Source: Microbacterium sp. (lineage in GTDB: Bacteria; Actinomycetota; Actinomycetes; Actinomycetales; Microbacteriaceae). Taken from it: a DNA stretch of 5,837 nt. The stretch spans positions 1 through 5,837 of the forward strand of contig JAITUD010000053.1 in assembly GCA_031286555.1 (NCBI GenBank), in the 5' to 3' direction. The notes under the pieces were generated by a model that did not search any database, was not told the DNA's origin, and was given only the letters and a program-made list of their open reading frames with translations. A program made the position numbers and the translations under genes. Within the stretch, counting starts at the first letter, position 1. Every line of letters starts with the position of its first letter. Of this stretch, positions 1 through 5,712 are shown in pieces.

Positions 1-497
1 GGGTCCGTGACGCCGAGCCAGCCGAGCAGGGTGTTCACCAGGCCGCCCGGATTGAGCACGAAGCCGGCGAGGACGCCGAAGATCATCGCGTTCACGAGGT
101 GGGGGAAGAAGATCACCGATCGGGCGATCTTGCGTCCCGCCATGTCGCGCAGCACCAGGGTGAGGCCGAACGAGACGATGAAGATCGCGGCGCCCACGAC
201 GAACAGCAGCAGCAGGGTGTTGCCGAACGACTTGAGGAACAGCTTGTCCGAGAACAGCCGGACGTAGTTGCCGAAGCCGACGAACTCCATCGGACCGGCA
301 CCGGACCACTTGTTGAAGCTGATCCAGATCGCGTAGATCGCGGGCCCCACGAAGAGAACGCTGTAGAACAGCAGGGCCGGCCCCACGAAGGGAACGAACA
401 GACGCTTGCGCGCCTTGTCTATGGCGTTGCCGCCGGAGCGGGATGCCCGTGAGGCACCCCGTCCGGCGACACCGGGCATCGCTGCCGTCTGGGTCAT
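1..497 (-). CDS. Sugar ABC transporter permease, CUT1/MalF-UgpA type (3' end beyond window)
   Basis: This is an inner-membrane subunit of a binding-protein-dependent sugar importer. Reading the minus strand from ATG at 497-495 gives 165 residues without a stop before the window edge. A basic cytoplasmic N-terminus (about residues 1-33, rich in Arg, Ser and Gly) precedes a first membrane segment at about 34-61. A short extracytoplasmic stretch holds the family-typical FVGFGNYVRLF (72-82). A second membrane segment lies at about 93-116, then RDMAGRKIARSVIFFPHL (117-134) leads into a third. The cytoplasmic EAA loop that contacts the ATPase would lie beyond the edge, so it cannot be checked. The start overlaps the stop of the solute-binding protein gene by ATGA, so the two are probably translationally coupled. 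A second permease gene probably follows outside the window, as is usual for CUT1 systems. The family call is secure; the transported sugar is not known. Confidence 0.93.
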   Translation of the reverse strand, partial: MTQTAAMPGVAGRGASRASRSGGNAIDKARKRLFVPFVGPALLFYSVLFVGPAIYAIWISFNKWSGAGPMEFVGFGNYVRLFSDKLFLKSFGNTLLLLFVVGAAIFIVSFGLTLVLRDMAGRKIARSVIFFPHLVNAMIFGVLAGFVLNPGGLVNTLLGWLGVTD

Positions 498-1795
498 GAG
501 TTCTGCTTCCAGTAGTCGATCTGGCCCGACTTCATGTTCGCGACGAACTCCTTCGCGGAGATCTTGCCGAGGATCAGCTGGTCGGCCGCCGGCCAGAACA
601 GCTTCTCGGAGTAGCCGGGGTAGCTGATGCCGTCGTTCTGCTGATAGAACGCGTCGGCCGAGTCGAGTGCCGCCTTCACGGTCTCCATCTCCGGGCTGGT
701 CGCAGCGTCCTGACGGACGGGCAGGATCTTCGCGTCGGTTCCCAGTGCGTCCTGGTACTTCTTCTGCAGGAAGAACGTCGCGAACTTCTGCGCGTTCTCG
801 GAGTTCTTCGCCCTGGCAGGCACCGAGAACCCGACGAAGTCGGCACGTGCGACCTTCTCACCGCCGTCGACGGTCGGGAACGGGAACGAGGAGTACTCGA
901 AGCCGTCCGCCGCATAGGTCCCGGTCTCGGTGGGGATCCAGGTGCCGTTGAACAGCAGCGCCGCCTTGTCGCCCGCCCATGCCTGCTGCTGGGCAGGCCA
1001 CTTGCTGGCGTTGTATCCGGGGATGAAGTACCCGCCGTCGACGAGCTGCTGCACCATCTCCGCAGCCTTGAGCGCCTCCGGGTCGTCCCACGACTTGCCG
1101 GACTTGTCGGCGGCGATCTTGTTCAGCGCGCCGGGGCCGGCGATGTGCACGATCGCGGCGGTGTACCAGTACGCGTTGTAGCCCGACACGTCGCCGTCGA
1201 TGGCGATCGGCACCTCGTTCGCCGCCTTGAGCTTGTCGAGCTCCGCGATGAACGCGTCCCAGTCGGCCGGCGGAGCCGAGACCAGCTCGGGGTGCTTGGC
1301 AGCGTTGAACCAGATCGCGTCGCTGGTGAGCGAGTAGGGCAGCATCCACGGCGCGTCCTCGCCCTTGCGGGTGAGCACGTCGCCGGCGAGGTAGGCCTTG
1401 GGGATGAGGTCGCCGGCCTTCTCGCCGTCCACGTCGGCGGCGTAGGCGTCCACGAGTGCCTTCGCCTGGCCGCTCTCGGCGAGCACCGGGGCGAGCTTGG
1501 CGAACGAGCCGTCGATGAGGTCGGGCACCTTGTTGGTGTTCAGGGTGGGGACGACCTTCTTGGTGTTGTCGCGCCCCTGCCACTGCACGTCGACCGTGAT
1601 CCCGGTCTCCTTCTCGAAGTCCTTGATGGCGGAGGCGAGGACCTTCTGCTGCGCCTCACCCTCCTTCCACATCGACCAGTATGTGAGCGTGCCGCCTTCG
1701 CTCGAGTCGCCGTCCTGGGAGGATGCGCAGCCCGCGGCGGTCAGCGCCAGCGCGCCGACAACGACGAGTGCGGAGAGCTTTCGGAACTTCGCCAT
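494..1795 (-). CDS. Extracellular solute-binding lipoprotein of a sugar ABC transporter (SBP family 1)
   Basis: This is the ligand-capturing lipoprotein of the importer, anchored outside the membrane. It has 433 residues, normal for CUT1 binding proteins. The N-terminus has the basic start MAKFRK, a hydrophobic core and a lipobox ending AAGC, so Cys23 should be lipidated. A Ser/Gly/Asp linker follows. The first lobe opens with TLTYWSMW (36-43), and the helix that follows leads to a strand ending ITVDVQW (66-72). The hinge-region stretch MLPYSLTSDAIWFN (151-164) and the later AALLFNGTW (278-286) are typical of the family. The aromatic-rich parts fit a carbohydrate ligand. The start at 1795 was chosen because GAAAGGAA at 1801-1808 sits just upstream and the signal peptide begins there. 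An in-frame TTG at 1867 would add 24 residues ahead of the signal sequence and is unlikely. The stop TGA (496-494) overlaps the permease start. A sulfated sugar as ligand is inferred only from the divergent sulfatases. Confidence 0.95.
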   Translation of the reverse strand: MAKFRKLSALVVVGALALTAAGCASSQDGDSSEGGTLTYWSMWKEGEAQQKVLASAIKDFEKETGITVDVQWQGRDNTKKVVPTLNTNKVPDLIDGSFAKLAPVLAESGQAKALVDAYAADVDGEKAGDLIPKAYLAGDVLTRKGEDAPWMLPYSLTSDAIWFNAAKHPELVSAPPADWDAFIAELDKLKAANEVPIAIDGDVSGYNAYWYTAAIVHIAGPGALNKIAADKSGKSWDDPEALKAAEMVQQLVDGGYFIPGYNASKWPAQQQAWAGDKAALLFNGTWIPTETGTYAADGFEYSSFPFPTVDGGEKVARADFVGFSVPARAKNSENAQKFATFFLQKKYQDALGTDAKILPVRQDAATSPEMETVKAALDSADAFYQQNDGISYPGYSEKLFWPAADQLILGKISAKEFVANMKSGQIDYWKQNS

Positions 1796-1841
1796 CGGGT
1801 TTCCTTTCGTTCGGGAGGGCCACGTCGCCGCTCCGAGCACG

Positions 1842-1871
1842 ACTATCACCGGAGACGAAGGGAGCAATCAA
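1842..1871 (-). promoter_or_regulatory. Candidate promoter of the solute-binding protein gene
   Basis: On the minus strand, TTGATT (complement of 1866-1871) and GATAGT (complement of 1842-1847) are separated by 18 bases. Each matches four of six positions of the -35 and -10 consensus. Transcription would begin near 1835 and give a leader of about 40 bases that contains the AAGGA ribosome binding site. The -35 box lies partly inside the dyad GCAAT-8-ATTGC (1864-1881), where a bound repressor would block it. This comes from sequence matching only. Confidence 0.35.
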
Positions 1872-1898
1872 TGAGTATTGCGAAGATTCCTTCCTTCG
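1864..1898. repeat. Two abutting dyads with equal 8-base spacers, candidate operator
   Basis: GCAAT (1864-1868) and ATTGC (1877-1881) form a 5-base inverted repeat with an 8-base spacer. It shares base 1881 with a second one, CGAAG (1881-1885) and CTTCG (1894-1898), also with an 8-base spacer. The centres are 17 bases apart. The first dyad overlaps the candidate -35 box of the binding protein gene. Five-base arms can occur by chance, so the equal spacing and position are the main reason to list them. Confidence 0.3.
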
Positions 1899-1903
1899 AT
1901 CTC

Positions 1904-1913
1904 TCAGATCTGA
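1904..1913. repeat. Perfect 10-base palindrome TCAGATCTGA, possible operator half
   Basis: The bases TCAGATCTGA read identically on both strands. A partial copy, ATCAGATCGCAGA, follows at 1949-1961. The palindrome lies between the candidate leftward promoter and the regulator leader. It could be part of an operator, but it has no match to a consensus I can name. Confidence 0.25.
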
Positions 1914-1936
1914 TTCGCGGGTCGTCCGTGACTTGC

Positions 1937-1979
1937 AGAGGAATCGCCATCAGATCGCAGAATCCCTCTTTATTCCTCT
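1937..1979. repeat. 8-base inverted repeat AGAGGAAT / ATTCCTCT with 27-base spacer
   Basis: AGAGGAAT at 1937-1944 is perfectly complementary to ATTCCTCT at 1972-1979. The right arm also forms the left arm of the next dyad (1974-2004), so in RNA the two pairings would exclude each other. It could be a protein-binding pair or an alternative leader fold. Confidence 0.35.
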
Positions 1980-2004
1980 CTTCTGTGACAGAAGAATGAG
2001 AGGA
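1974..2004 (+). promoter_or_regulatory. Extended dyad just upstream of the regulator gene, candidate operator or leader hairpin
   Basis: The core TTCTGT-G-ACAGAA (1981-1993) is a perfect 13-base dyad. Outside it, TCCTCTC (1974-1980) pairs with GAGAGGA (1998-2004) across a 4-base bulge GAAT (1994-1997). As DNA, the GT-n-AC core resembles the general shape of GntR-family operators, so autoregulation by the adjacent regulator is a reasonable inference. As RNA it would form a stem of 5 plus 7 pairs ending 10 bases before the AGGAGG ribosome binding site. The dyad is directly visible; its role is not established. Confidence 0.5.
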
Positions 2005-2014
2005 CTGCCACGAG

Positions 2015-2020
2015 AGGAGG
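2015..2020 (+). promoter_or_regulatory. Ribosome binding site AGGAGG of the regulator gene
   Basis: AGGAGG lies 4 bases before ATG at 2025, a short but usable spacing that is repeated at the other plus-strand starts here. It fixes the start at 2025 over the in-frame GTG codons at 2046 and 2049. It overlaps a second copy of GAGAGGA (2012-2018), which is complementary to TCCTCTC at 1974-1980. Confidence 0.75.
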
Positions 2021-2024
2021 CACC

Positions 2025-3143
2025 ATGACAGGTCGACGAGGATCCGTGGTGCGCGATGCGGATGCCAAGGCGCTGAAGTTCGAGATGCTCGCCGACCAGC
2101 TGCGACGAGGCATCCTCGCGGGCACCTGGACCGCCGGCGAGAAGCTCCCCACCGAGCAGCAGCTCGCGACCGAGACGGGTCTCTCACTGACCACCGTCCG
2201 CCGCGCGTTCGACGAGCTCGTGGCAGAGCGCATCGTCGTGCGCCGACAGGGCGCAGGCAGCTTCGTCGCGCACAGCCGTCCTCGCGATGAGAAGGCCCGG
2301 CGCCGCATCGGCGTGCTCCTCCCCGACACCCAGCTCTACTATCCGCGGGTGCTGCAGGGGATCGACGAGTCGCTGTCCGCGGCCGGTGCGACGCTGCAGC
2401 TGTCCACCTACCGTTATCAGCCCGAGCGCGAAGACGGCGCGATCGCATCTCTGCTCGATGCCGACATCGACGGCCTGCTCATCGCTCCCACGTTGACCGG
2501 CATCGAGGACCCTGGGGCCAGGGCCCGCGAGCTGATGAGCCTGCCCGTGCCCGTGGTCCTCGTCGAGCGCAGTCTTCCCGATCTCGGTCCCGCCGACACG
2601 ACGGAGCACGTCTGCTCGGATCACCGCGGCGGTGCGTACGACGCCGTGCGACACCTCGCCGCGCTCGGGCACAGCCGCATCGCCCTGCTCACGCGCGAGC
2701 GCACCCCGACGGAGGCGGGCGTCGTACGCGGCTACCGTCATGCCGTCGCCGACCTCGGCCTCGTGCCCTCCCTGGAGTTCGCGCAGTCGAAGGCGGACTG
2801 GGCCGCCGATTCGGCCGAGTCGGCGTACCGGCGCATCCGCGACTTCGAGGCGACCGCCGCACTCGTGTTCGGCGATCGCGAGGCGACACTGCTCGAGGGT
2901 GCGATCAGGCGCGACGGCCTGCACATCCCGGACGACATCGCCCTGGTCTCCTACGACGACGAGGTCGCCGATCTCGCCGAGGTGCCGCTGACCGCCGTGG
3001 CACCGCCGAAGTACCGGATAGGGCGGATGGCCGCCGACGTGCTGCTGCGGCGGCTCATCGAGGGCGACGACTGCCCGCTGCATCAGATCAGGCTCCGCCC
3101 CAGGATCGTGGTCCGACACTCCTGCGGTGCACGCCAGGCCTGA
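2025..3143 (+). CDS. Transcriptional regulator: GntR winged helix fused to a LacI-type sugar sensor
   Basis: This 372-residue cytoplasmic DNA-binding protein probably controls both divergent operons. Residues about 16-83 form a GntR-type winged helix: LADQLRRGILAGTW (22-35), then GEKLPTEQQLATETGLS (38-54), the recognition helix TTVRRAFDELVAE (56-68) and the wing VRRQGAGSFVA (72-82). From about residue 94 (RIGVLLP) a periplasmic-binding-protein fold begins. It has LacI-family marks such as ADIDGLLIAP (146-155), HLAALGHSRIALLT (210-223), DDIALVSYDD (303-312) and the C-terminal AVAPPKYRIGRMAADVLLRRL (324-344). This order matches AraR-like regulators, which sense a sugar and release DNA. The effector is probably the imported ligand or its product, which is inference. 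It reads away from the transporter and lies 22 bases before the oxidoreductase gene, so it is probably cotranscribed with the catabolic genes. Dyads just upstream fit autoregulation. Confidence 0.93.
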   Translation: MTGRRGSVVRDADAKALKFEMLADQLRRGILAGTWTAGEKLPTEQQLATETGLSLTTVRRAFDELVAERIVVRRQGAGSFVAHSRPRDEKARRRIGVLLPDTQLYYPRVLQGIDESLSAAGATLQLSTYRYQPEREDGAIASLLDADIDGLLIAPTLTGIEDPGARARELMSLPVPVVLVERSLPDLGPADTTEHVCSDHRGGAYDAVRHLAALGHSRIALLTRERTPTEAGVVRGYRHAVADLGLVPSLEFAQSKADWAADSAESAYRRIRDFEATAALVFGDREATLLEGAIRRDGLHIPDDIALVSYDDEVADLAEVPLTAVAPPKYRIGRMAADVLLRRLIEGDDCPLHQIRLRPRIVVRHSCGARQA

Positions 3144-3154
3144 ACCCCATCTAC

Positions 3155-3161
3155 GAAGGAG
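3155..3161 (+). promoter_or_regulatory. Ribosome binding site GAAGGAG of the oxidoreductase gene
   Basis: GAAGGAG lies 4 bases before ATG at 3166 and decides that start. An in-frame GTG at 3127 lies inside the end of the regulator gene and would add 13 basic residues ahead of the conserved MRIGLIGAG. That start is not credible. Confidence 0.75.
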
Positions 3162-3165
3162 AAGA

Positions 3166-4155
3166 ATGCGCATCGGACTGATCGGGGCGGGTGCCGTGGC
3201 GCCGTTCCACGTGCAGGCGGCCGCGACACTCGCCGGGGCGGAGCTCACCGCCGTGTGCGACATCGACGAGGGAGCGGCACGACGCGCCGCCGATCTCGCG
3301 CCCGCGGCACGCACCTACACCGATCACCGGCGGATGCTCGATGACGACATCGTCGACGCCGTCATCGTGAACACCCCGCACGCGCTGCATCTGCCGATCG
3401 CACTGGATGCGGCTGCCGCCGGGAAGCACATCCTCGTGGAGAAGCCGATGGCGACGTCCGTCGAGGACTGCGACCGGATCATCGAGGCGGCCGACCGTGC
3501 GCGGGTCGCGATCACCGTCGGACACATCCAGCACTTCCTGCCGGACAAGGTCGCCGCGCACGCTGCGGTGGCTTCCGGTGAGCTGGGCGATGTTCTGATG
3601 ATCCGCGACAACCGCAGCACCGACTACCGGCCGGGCACCCGCTCGCCGTGGTTCTTCTCCCGCGAGATCGCCGGCGGCGGGGCGCTGTTCAACATCGGCG
3701 CGCACTGCCTCGACCGTTCGCTGTGGTTCGGCGGCGCACCGGCCGCAGAGGTGTCCGCCACCGTCTCCCATCGGTTCGGCGCGCCCGTGGAGACCGACGG
3801 GCTGCTTCGTCTGTGCCTGGCGAACGGAGTCTCCGTCTCGATCGCCGTCGTGAGCGATCCGCCGACCCGCGGGGACAGCCTTGTCGTGGTCTGCGAGCGC
3901 GGCGTCGTCGAGGCCGACCCGCGCATCGGCGCGACCGTGAGAGTCGACGGCGCGTCGCGGTCGCTGCACGCCCATGGTCCCGACGACATCCAGACGGGAT
4001 TCACGGCGCAGCTCGCCGACTTCCTGAACGTGGTCGACGGAGCCGCCCCGGCTGTGCCGTTGGGTCACGCGAGGCACGTCGTGGAGACTGTCCTGGCCAG
4101 CTACGAATCGGCACTGGCCACCGCACCGGCATCCCTGGCATCGGCACGCGCATGA
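3166..4155 (+). CDS. Gfo/Idh/MocA-family NAD(P)-dependent oxidoreductase
   Basis: The 329-residue protein is of normal family length and lacks a signal peptide, so it should act in the cytoplasm. The N-terminal Rossmann domain begins MRIGLIGAGAVA, with the GxGxxA nucleotide-binding loop at residues 7-12 and an acidic strand end AVCDID (29-34). NTPHALH (69-75) and HILVEKPMA (88-96) follow, where Lys93 of the EKP motif is the family's catalytic lysine. The C-terminal half has the usual GGGALFNIGAHCLD (170-183). His180 matches the catalytic histidine of inositol dehydrogenase, while Asn176 sits where many members have aspartate. Members oxidise sugar or polyol hydroxyls, reduce keto-sugars, or in GH109 cleave glycosides through a transient oxidation; the sequence does not say which applies here. 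It follows the regulator by 22 bases and overlaps the sulfatase by ATGA, so it probably works on the same sulfated sugar or its desulfated product. Confidence 0.93.
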   Translation: MRIGLIGAGAVAPFHVQAAATLAGAELTAVCDIDEGAARRAADLAPAARTYTDHRRMLDDDIVDAVIVNTPHALHLPIALDAAAAGKHILVEKPMATSVEDCDRIIEAADRARVAITVGHIQHFLPDKVAAHAAVASGELGDVLMIRDNRSTDYRPGTRSPWFFSREIAGGGALFNIGAHCLDRSLWFGGAPAAEVSATVSHRFGAPVETDGLLRLCLANGVSVSIAVVSDPPTRGDSLVVVCERGVVEADPRIGATVRVDGASRSLHAHGPDDIQTGFTAQLADFLNVVDGAAPAVPLGHARHVVETVLASYESALATAPASLASARA

Positions 4156-5588
4156 GGTCCGCCGCTCACCCGAACATCATCGTCTTCCTCAGCGATGATC
4201 AGGGCCCCTGGGCGCTGGGTGCCGCCGGCAACACCGAGATCCGCACTCCGAACCTCGACGCCCTCGCCGCGCGCGGTGCCCGGCTCGACCGGTTCTTCTG
4301 CGCCTCACCGGTCTGCTCTCCGGCACGCGCGAGCCTGCTCACCGGCCGCATCCCCTCCTCTCACGGCGTGCACGACTACCTCGACGGCCCTCACACCGGC
4401 CCGGACAGCGTCGACTTCCTCGCCGGCTCTCCGACGTACACGGATGCGCTGGCGGATGCCGGCTATCGGCTGGGCCTCAGCGGCAAATGGCATCTGGGCG
4501 CGAGTGATGCTCCGCGTCGCGGCTTCGTGCACTGGTACGCGCTCCAGGGCGGTGGCAGCCCCTATCACGACGCGCCGATGCTGCGCGGGGCGGAGCCGGA
4601 GATCGCCACGGGCTATCTCACGGACGCGATCGCCGATGATGCGATCGCCTTCCTCGACGAGGAGGCGAACCGGGAGCACCCGTTCTTCCTGGCCGTGAAC
4701 TTCACCGCTCCGCACAAGCCCTTCGCCGGGCAGCATCCCGACGAGTACACCGACCTGTACCGCGACTGCGCGTTCGAGAGCTGCCCGCAGGAGAGACCGC
4801 ACCCTTGGCTGCAGACGCTCGGCGGCGGTCCGATCGGCGGCGAGCCGGGTGCTCGTGAGGCACTGATCGGCTACTTCGCCGCGGTCTCCGCGATGGATTC
4901 TGCGATCGGCCGAGTGCTCGACCGTCTGCGCACCCATGACCTCGAGCAGGAGACGATCGTCGTGTTCCTCAGCGACAACGGCTTCAACTGCGGGCACCAC
5001 GGGATCTGGGGCAAGGGCAACGGCACCTTCCCGATGAACATGTACGACGAGTCGGTGATGGTGCCGTTCATCGTCTCCGCACCGGGGCGGGTGGCGGAGG
5101 GCCGAGTCGTCGACGACCTGCTCAGCGCCTACGACTTCCCCTCGACGCTGCTCGATCTGGCCGGTCTCGACGGCGCCGCGTTCGAAGGCGGTCCAGGGCG
5201 CAGCTTCGCGGCGCTGCTCGCGGATGCCCCGGACGTGGCGTCCGACGAGGAGCGCGCGGTCGTCGTGCACAGCGAGTACGGTCCGGTGCGGATGATCCGC
5301 ACGCGCGCACGCAAGTACGTCCATCGCTTCCCGTACGGCCCGCACGAGTTCTACGATCTCGAGTTCGATCCCGGCGAGCGCGCGAACCTGGTCGACGAGC
5401 AGGCCCACGCCGAAGAGGTGGCCGAGCTGCGGCGGCGCATGCACGGCTGGTTCGCGGAGCACGCGACGCGGGAGTTCGACGGATCGGCGCTGCCGGTCTG
5501 GGGCGCCGGCCAGCTGACGCCGCTGGGCGACGACCCGACGGCCGCCTTCGCTCCCCCGGGTTGGGACGGCGCTCCCACCGGCGCGTGA
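4152..5588 (+). CDS. Type I sulfatase (formylglycine-dependent), cytoplasmic
   Basis: This 478-residue enzyme of the alkaline-phosphatase superfamily should hydrolyse a sulfate ester. The signature CSPARASLLTGR (55-66) is intact. Cys55 would be oxidised to formylglycine by a separate maturation enzyme not in this window. Metal-binding Asp15 and Asp16 lie in FLSDDQGPW, and the other active-site candidates are Lys112 and His114 (GKWHLG), His188 (APHKPF), Asp275 and Asn276 (SDNG), and Lys288 (WGKGNGT). The C-terminal subdomain ends with the common YDLEFDPGERANLVD (401-415), followed by a Gly/Pro-rich tail from about 443. The start at 4152 makes an ATGA overlap with the oxidoreductase stop and places the first strand (PNIIVFLSDD) at residue 7. 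There is no room for a signal peptide. Longer upstream reading in this frame lies within the oxidoreductase gene. The substrate (sugar, glycosaminoglycan fragment or other ester) cannot be assigned from motifs. Confidence 0.95.
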   Translation: MRSAAHPNIIVFLSDDQGPWALGAAGNTEIRTPNLDALAARGARLDRFFCASPVCSPARASLLTGRIPSSHGVHDYLDGPHTGPDSVDFLAGSPTYTDALADAGYRLGLSGKWHLGASDAPRRGFVHWYALQGGGSPYHDAPMLRGAEPEIATGYLTDAIADDAIAFLDEEANREHPFFLAVNFTAPHKPFAGQHPDEYTDLYRDCAFESCPQERPHPWLQTLGGGPIGGEPGAREALIGYFAAVSAMDSAIGRVLDRLRTHDLEQETIVVFLSDNGFNCGHHGIWGKGNGTFPMNMYDESVMVPFIVSAPGRVAEGRVVDDLLSAYDFPSTLLDLAGLDGAAFEGGPGRSFAALLADAPDVASDEERAVVVHSEYGPVRMIRTRARKYVHRFPYGPHEFYDLEFDPGERANLVDEQAHAEEVAELRRRMHGWFAEHATREFDGSALPVWGAGQLTPLGDDPTAAFAPPGWDGAPTGA

Positions 5589-5654
5589 TCGCCCAGCATA
5601 GGAGCAGAACTCGGCGTCGATGCCGACCGGAACCGCGTTCGGGTCCCATCGGCC

Positions 5655-5670
5655 GCCCGCCGCTGCGGGC
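5655..5670. repeat. GC-rich hairpin between the sulfatase genes
   Basis: GCCCGC (5655-5660) and GCGGGC (5665-5670) form a perfect 6-base stem with a 4-base CGCT loop. A T tract is missing, so this could be a weak or partial terminator, an mRNA-stabilising hairpin or chance in GC-rich sequence. Confidence 0.3.
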
Positions 5671-5702
5671 CGGTCCTACGCTGAACAGAACCACCCGCAC
5701 CC

Positions 5703-5709
5703 AGGAGGT
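5703..5709 (+). promoter_or_regulatory. Ribosome binding site AGGAGGT of the second sulfatase gene
   Basis: AGGAGGT matches the 16S anti-Shine-Dalgarno well and ends 3 bases before GTG at 5713. It supports that start, since the conserved RPNILLIVSDD begins two codons later. Confidence 0.75.
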
Positions 5710-5712
5710 ACA

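Larger units (their letters stand above)
1796..2024. promoter_or_regulatory. Divergent control region between transporter and regulator operons
   Basis: These 229 bases separate the starts of the binding protein (leftward) and the regulator (rightward), so promoters for both directions should lie here. The part from about 1861 to 2010 is visibly less GC-rich than the flanking genes and holds several short inverted repeats, listed separately. A plausible leftward promoter is present. For the rightward direction only weak hexamers are visible: TTGCAG at 1933-1938 with CAGAAT at 1958-1963, spacing 19. I do not call that a promoter. Confidence 0.8.
5589..5712 (+). other. Intergenic gap between the two sulfatase genes
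   Basis: These 124 bases hold no credible gene. Two small hairpins are visible: TCGGC-GTCGAT-GCCGA (5611-5626) and the stronger GCCCGC-CGCT-GCGGGC (5655-5670). Neither is followed by a T run, so neither is a clear intrinsic terminator. TACGCT at 5677-5682 fits a loose actinobacterial -10 pattern, but no convincing -35 lies at the right distance. The second sulfatase may be read through from upstream or have its own weak promoter. Confidence 0.6.

Noticed and set aside
1796..1867. N-terminal extension of the solute-binding protein from a TTG at 1867
   Set aside because: It would put 24 residues before a complete lipoprotein signal peptide, and a good ribosome binding site precedes the ATG at 1795.
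1871..1999. Possible 42-residue leader peptide starting MSIAKIPSF, with AAGGGAG six bases upstream (1858-1864)
   Set aside because: Third codon positions are only about half G or C, unlike the strongly GC-biased real genes here. Its promoter would have to lie within the leader of the opposing gene. No known leader-peptide features are seen. Conservation in relatives could revive it.
1145..1999. Plus-strand open frame of 284 codons opposite the solute-binding protein
   Set aside because: Most of it is the antisense of the lipoprotein gene; the remainder is the low-GC control region with no coding signature.
2184..4077. Long minus-strand open frames opposite the regulator and oxidoreductase
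   Set aside because: They lie over genes with full family motifs and show no domain pattern of their own; long antisense frames are expected at this GC content.
3648..4151. Upstream extension of the first sulfatase frame
   Set aside because: It lies inside the oxidoreductase gene and translates to an Arg-rich shadow; the ATG at 4152 fits the family's usual beginning.
4305..5462. Long minus-strand open frame opposite the first sulfatase
   Set aside because: It is antisense to a gene with an intact sulfatase signature, and its translation is an Arg/Val/Glu-rich composition typical of GC-rich shadow frames.
5655..5670. Intrinsic terminator after the first sulfatase
   Set aside because: The hairpin is perfect but only six pairs long and has no following T tract, so it is listed only as a repeat.
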